Below are positions 61,419-64,000 of a stretch of DNA of 64,000 nt, in pieces. A program made the position numbers and the translations under genes. Location: IMG/VR virus record IMGVR_UViG_3300008120_005720, positions 1 through 64,000 of that record. The stretch is one strand, 5' to 3'. Below the pieces are notes generated by a model. That model was not told the DNA's origin. It saw only the letters and a program-made list of their open reading frames with translations, and made no database searches. The stretch is from a virus. Positions within the stretch are counted from its first letter, which is position 1. Each line of letters opens with the position of its first letter.

Positions 61419-61720
61419 AAAGAAAAAGAATTATTGGTGTTGTAATATTAATTATATTGTTAGGATTATTCGCATTAACTGGTTGTGCTGACGCATCTCA
61501 TGTTCAGCAATGTTTACCAGAAACAGAACATACTTATGGGTTCTGGGGTGGCACATGGCATGGTATGATAATGGTTCCATCATTTATTGGTAGTCTTATA
61601 TGGGACGATGTCGCTGTATATGCTGTTAATAACAATGGTGCTTGGTATGATTTTGGATTTATCGGTGGTTTTTTTATGATTATAAAACTGTTCACTGGTT
61701 ATAAAAAAGTAAAAGAATGA
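61409..61720 (+). CDS. predicted lipoprotein with membrane anchor
   Basis: 103 residues (alternative ATG at 61415, MKRKRIIGVVIL). Lipobox GLFALTGC-A after a hydrophobic signal, then EHTYGFWGGTWHGMIMVPSF and a final transmembrane segment. This pattern resembles a small conserved bacterial envelope family; role unknown. Confidence 0.65.
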   Translation: MFMKRKRIIGVVILIILLGLFALTGCADASHVQQCLPETEHTYGFWGGTWHGMIMVPSFIGSLIWDDVAVYAVNNNGAWYDFGFIGGFFMIIKLFTGYKKVKE

Positions 61721-62466
61721 AAAAGAAAGTAGTAGTATTTAGTGGTGCTGGAATCAGCAAAGAGTCTGGTGTTGAAACGTTTAGAGACACTAAAGATGGT
61801 TTATGGAATAACCATAAAGTTGAAGACGTTTGTACGTTAGAAGGTTGGAGGAAAGACCGTGAAAAAGTTCTTAATTTCTACAACGATAGAAGACGACAAA
61901 TGCCAACAGTTGAACCTAACGATGCACATAAAGCATTGGTTAAATTAGAAGAAGTTTATGACGTTACAATCATAACACAAAATGTTGATGATTTGCACGA
62001 AAGAGGTGGTTCTAGTAATATTATCCATTTGCATGGTGAATTGACAAAAGCTAGAGGTTCCTTGTATAACCATAAACCTAGTCCAGTTGATGAAGTTATT
62101 GATATTGGATATAATGACATCAATATTGGTGATAAATGTCCAACAACTGGTTCTCAATTAAGACCACACATTGTATGGTTTGGTGAGTATCCTTTTAATG
62201 TTGATAAAGCTTATGATGCAGTTTATAACGCTGACGTATTGATAGTAGTTGGGACTAGTTTACAAATAAGTTATACATTGGACTTGTTGACAAACGTTAG
62301 ACAACGAGTATCAGATGATAGTAATCCATGTAGAATTATCTACATAGACCCATCACCAATGAATTATTTATCTAACTATGGGTTGAACGTTGAGTATGTA
62401 AGAAAAAGTGCTGTAGAAGGCGTTAATGAAGTCGTTGATGAATTATTAAATTTGATAGAAATATAA
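61717..62466 (+). CDS. Sir2-family NAD-dependent deacylase
   Basis: 249 residues. FSGAGISKESGVETFRD (NAD binding), ITQNVDDLHERGG, HLHGE (catalytic His), PHIVWFGE and VVGTSLQI match CobB-type sirtuins. The zinc-ribbon Cys residues are mostly missing, with only one Cys (GDKCP) left, so that module is reduced. The enzyme would consume NAD+ to deacylate proteins; its substrate in the host is unknown. Confidence 0.88.
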   Translation: MKKKVVVFSGAGISKESGVETFRDTKDGLWNNHKVEDVCTLEGWRKDREKVLNFYNDRRRQMPTVEPNDAHKALVKLEEVYDVTIITQNVDDLHERGGSSNIIHLHGELTKARGSLYNHKPSPVDEVIDIGYNDINIGDKCPTTGSQLRPHIVWFGEYPFNVDKAYDAVYNADVLIVVGTSLQISYTLDLLTNVRQRVSDDSNPCRIIYIDPSPMNYLSNYGLNVEYVRKSAVEGVNEVVDELLNLIEI

Positions 62467-62473
62467 ATTTTTA

Positions 62474-62504
62474 TTGGTTATAACAAGATTAATTAGTATA
62501 TTAG
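62474..62504 (+). promoter_or_regulatory. Bacteroidota-type promoter
   Basis: TTGG at 62474 and TATATTAG at 62497-62504. Confidence 0.72.
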
Positions 62505-62523
62505 TATAAAATAAATAAATAAT

Positions 62524-62895
62524 ATGGAATATTACACTTTTGAAGGAGTTATCAAAGAGATTTTTGATACTCAAGAATTTAAGAACAATTTCAAGAAAAG
62601 AGAAATTGTTTTAGTTACTGATGAGGATTATCCTCAACACATAAAATTTGAATTTACTGATGAGAATGGTATCAATAAATTGGATGACCATGCTGAAGGT
62701 GAAAAAGTTAAAATTGCTTTCTTATTGAAAGGTAGTGAGTGGCAAGGTAAATACTTTACCAATTTAAGAGGTGTCGCTATTGCTTTAGCAGATGAACCAA
62801 CAACTGCTACTAAAACTAAAAAAGACACTAAGAAAGATGTTTTGTCTTCTATGACAATAGTTAACAATAACGAAGAAGATGAATTACCATTCTAA
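62524..62895 (+). CDS. DUF3127 / SSB-like OB-fold protein
   Basis: 123 residues. FEGVIKEIFDTQEFKNNFKK, then REIVLVTDEDYPQHIKFEF, VKIAFLLKGSEWQGKYF and LRGVAIAL match DUF3127, a Bacteroidota OB-fold family, and the tail NNEEDELPF resembles the acidic C-terminal tip by which single-stranded DNA-binding proteins recruit partners. May serve as the phage SSB. Confidence 0.75.
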   Translation: MEYYTFEGVIKEIFDTQEFKNNFKKREIVLVTDEDYPQHIKFEFTDENGINKLDDHAEGEKVKIAFLLKGSEWQGKYFTNLRGVAIALADEPTTATKTKKDTKKDVLSSMTIVNNNEEDELPF

Positions 62896-62897
62896 TT

Positions 62898-63251
62898 ATG
62901 AGTGTTGTTAAGTTTGAGTTAAAAGAAGAACACGTAAAGTTGTTAAAACATTTACGTTGGAGTAAAAACAAAAACCTTATTGTTAATATTTCTGACGATG
63001 AAGATTCAGTTCCGTTTGGTTTTGACACTATTTATGAAGCTATCGATACAATATTAAATGGTAAGCCAGAGAATTTTGACCCATTTGAAATACATGATGT
63101 TGTAGAGTATACTGATGAACAGAAAGCAGAATGGGATAAGTTATATGATGAACTACCGTTAGCGTTAGATGTCATATTGCACAATCAATCATTTGATTTG
63201 GGACATTATAAGACCAAGTGGCATTTACGTGATTGGAAAAAGATGAATTAA
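62898..63251 (+). CDS. conserved phage-like hypothetical protein
   Basis: 117 acidic residues (WSKNKNLIVNISDDEDSVPF; FDLGHYKTKWHLRDWKKMN), two bases after the SSB-like stop. Not recognised. Confidence 0.6.
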   Translation: MSVVKFELKEEHVKLLKHLRWSKNKNLIVNISDDEDSVPFGFDTIYEAIDTILNGKPENFDPFEIHDVVEYTDEQKAEWDKLYDELPLALDVILHNQSFDLGHYKTKWHLRDWKKMN

Positions 63252-63266
63252 TTTTCATCTTTTTTT
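63236..63266 (+). terminator. intrinsic terminator overlapping a stop codon
   Basis: AAAGATGAA/TTTCATCTTT stem whose 5' arm contains the last codons of the preceding gene; a T-run follows and its end supplies the TTG of the next promoter. Confidence 0.8.
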
Positions 63267-63295
63267 GTTTATATGAAAAATTATTCATACATTTG
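63265..63295 (+). promoter_or_regulatory. Bacteroidota-type promoter
   Basis: TTG at 63265 and TACATTTG at 63288-63295. Confidence 0.8.
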
Positions 63296-63316
63296 TATTA
63301 ATTAAAATTTATAACT

Positions 63317-63508
63317 ATGAAAAATGTAAAAAGTTACTGTATCATAAAGAAAGTGATACAACCAAATGGTAAAACATTAAACGTGTTGATGTTGGATATT
63401 AACACAGAAGTATTGGAATTTGATAACTTACCAGATGCTGAAAAGTTTGCAGCGTTAATGACTCAGAACTCTGATTCTGGTTGGGAATACATCGTAAAAG
63501 AAATATAA
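63317..63508 (+). CDS. hypothetical protein
   Basis: 63 residues, small alpha/beta protein; stop overlaps the next start by one base. Not recognised. Confidence 0.6.
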   Translation: MKNVKSYCIIKKVIQPNGKTLNVLMLDINTEVLEFDNLPDAEKFAALMTQNSDSGWEYIVKEI

Positions 63509-63675
63509 TGCAACAGTTTTTATTATATTTCCTAGGTTACTTTTTATTATTCAGAGCAATAGATTTGGGTAGAGTAGAAAGTGAAAGATATAGCCTTTTC
63601 AGCAAAGAAGGGTTTATTCAATATCTTATGGTTATGGGTGCTTCAATAGTCCTTGAATGGGCTTGTAAAATGTAA
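63508..63675 (+). CDS. small membrane protein
   Basis: 55 residues starting MQQFLLYFLGYFLLF at 63508, with two hydrophobic segments separated by a charged loop. Not recognised. Confidence 0.5.
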   Translation: MQQFLLYFLGYFLLFRAIDLGRVESERYSLFSKEGFIQYLMVMGASIVLEWACKM

Positions 63676-63685
63676 AAAATAAAAT

Positions 63686-64000
63686 ATGAATCAATCGTTA
63701 TTATTTACCTTAGATGGTAAAATAGAATTGGCTGAAGCCATTCTACAGTCAGCTAATTTATTTAGCACGGAACATGAAATTAGTTTAGGTTATTTAAACA
63801 AACAAAAATTCTCCGATGGTGAGTTATGTGTTGATTTCACTGACTCAGTTAGAGGTAAATCTGTGTTTTTGTTATCTAGTCCAAACACGTCAGATGCAAT
63901 CATTAATTTAGCTTTGGCTATTGATGCGGCTAAACGTGGTGGTGCTAAAGAAATCATTCCTATCTTACCATATTTTCCATATGCTAGACAAGATAAGAAA
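63686..64000 (+). CDS. prs: ribose-phosphate pyrophosphokinase, partial
   Basis: 105 codons, running off the window end. KFSDGELCVDFTDSVRGKSV, INLALAIDAAKRGGAKEI and LPYFPYARQDKK are Prs blocks, the last being the catalytic flexible-loop region. Makes PRPP, the co-substrate of the NAMPT encoded at 55443, so it completes a phage nicotinamide-to-NAD+ supply line. Confidence 0.9.
   Translation, partial: MNQSLLFTLDGKIELAEAILQSANLFSTEHEISLGYLNKQKFSDGELCVDFTDSVRGKSVFLLSSPNTSDAIINLALAIDAAKRGGAKEIIPILPYFPYARQDKK

Noticed and set aside
1-64000. CRISPR array
   Set aside because: No regularly spaced direct repeats were seen; repeated strings are tRNA D- and T-arms or promoter elements.
1-64000. Genome-wide stop-codon reassignment
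   Set aside because: TAA ends most genes and a TTA-anticodon tRNA was not found; the single in-frame TAA at 35150 is treated as a local event.

Overview
This window looks like part of the genome of a large tailed phage (T4-like or jumbo class) that infects a Bacteroidota host, probably a flavobacterium. The phage reading rests on dense, mostly same-strand, overlapping small genes, several homing endonucleases, T4-type DNA and RNA ligases, and more than 40 tRNA or tRNA-like genes. The host reading rests on about 27 promoters of the Bacteroidota type (TTG, then TAnnTTTG, almost always exactly 23 bases start to start), a type 9 secretion style protein, DUF3127 and DUF5522 proteins, and A-rich translation starts without Shine-Dalgarno sequences. 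The DNA is AT-rich throughout.

Layout. 1-2.3 kb: small genes (C39-like peptidase, GNAT) and the first promoter/mini-ORF/terminator module. 2.3-4.2 kb: tRNA array A with an HNH gene sitting on a broken tRNA-Lys. 4.3-18.9 kb: RNA-repair and translation-linked genes (kinase-2H fusion, Rnl1-type RNA ligase, a second RNA ligase split in two by a GIY-YIG gene, GGQ mini-protein, DNA ligase, WGR-PARP, PTH2-like, 2H phosphoesterase). 19-25.2 kb: cation transporter, RlaP-type nucleotidyltransferase and a mobile HNH/GIY-YIG zone. 25.7-29.5 kb: modules 2 and 3 with tRNA arrays B and C. 29.5-31.9 kb: small genes and a ParB-like protein. 31.9-36.2 kb: tRNA arrays D and E, holding intron-bearing and circularly permuted tRNA genes. 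36.2-43.2 kb: a membrane operon with an OmpA-domain protein, ABC permease and ABC ATPase. 44.1-46.7 kb: module 4 and tRNA arrays F and G. 46.7-64 kb: nucleotide and NAD genes (DHFR, dCMP deaminase, NMNAT-Nudix, NAMPT, NADAR, macro domain, Sir2, PRPP synthetase) among many small genes.

The most unusual content is in the tRNA arrays. Two tRNA genes (35602-35679 and 35767-35850) are circularly permuted: the 3' part precedes the 5' part, and joining them gives fully paired cloverleaves. Their flanks carry complementary 7-base arms followed by TTTCAGCAA, and the 3' exon starts exactly 12 bases after that motif. The same core occurs as an ordinary ~50-base intron inside a tRNA-Arg(TCG) gene (32611-32736) and a Tyr-like gene (46206-46332), and around an isolated anticodon-arm sequence (44788-44849). 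I know of no described bacterial or phage intron of this kind. The phage also encodes a kinase-cyclic phosphodiesterase-like fusion and RNA ligases, the activities needed to join protein-cut tRNA ends, so these genes may process the interrupted tRNAs; that link is inference.

Other systems: four promoter/leader-peptide/terminator modules in which the mini-ORF contains a sequence complementary to the terminator's 5' arm (attenuator-like), three of them directly upstream of tRNA arrays; an NAD economy set (NAMPT plus NMNAT plus PRPP synthetase resupply; PARP and Sir2 use; macro, NADAR and Nudix clean-up); and an ABC transporter-OmpA envelope complex.
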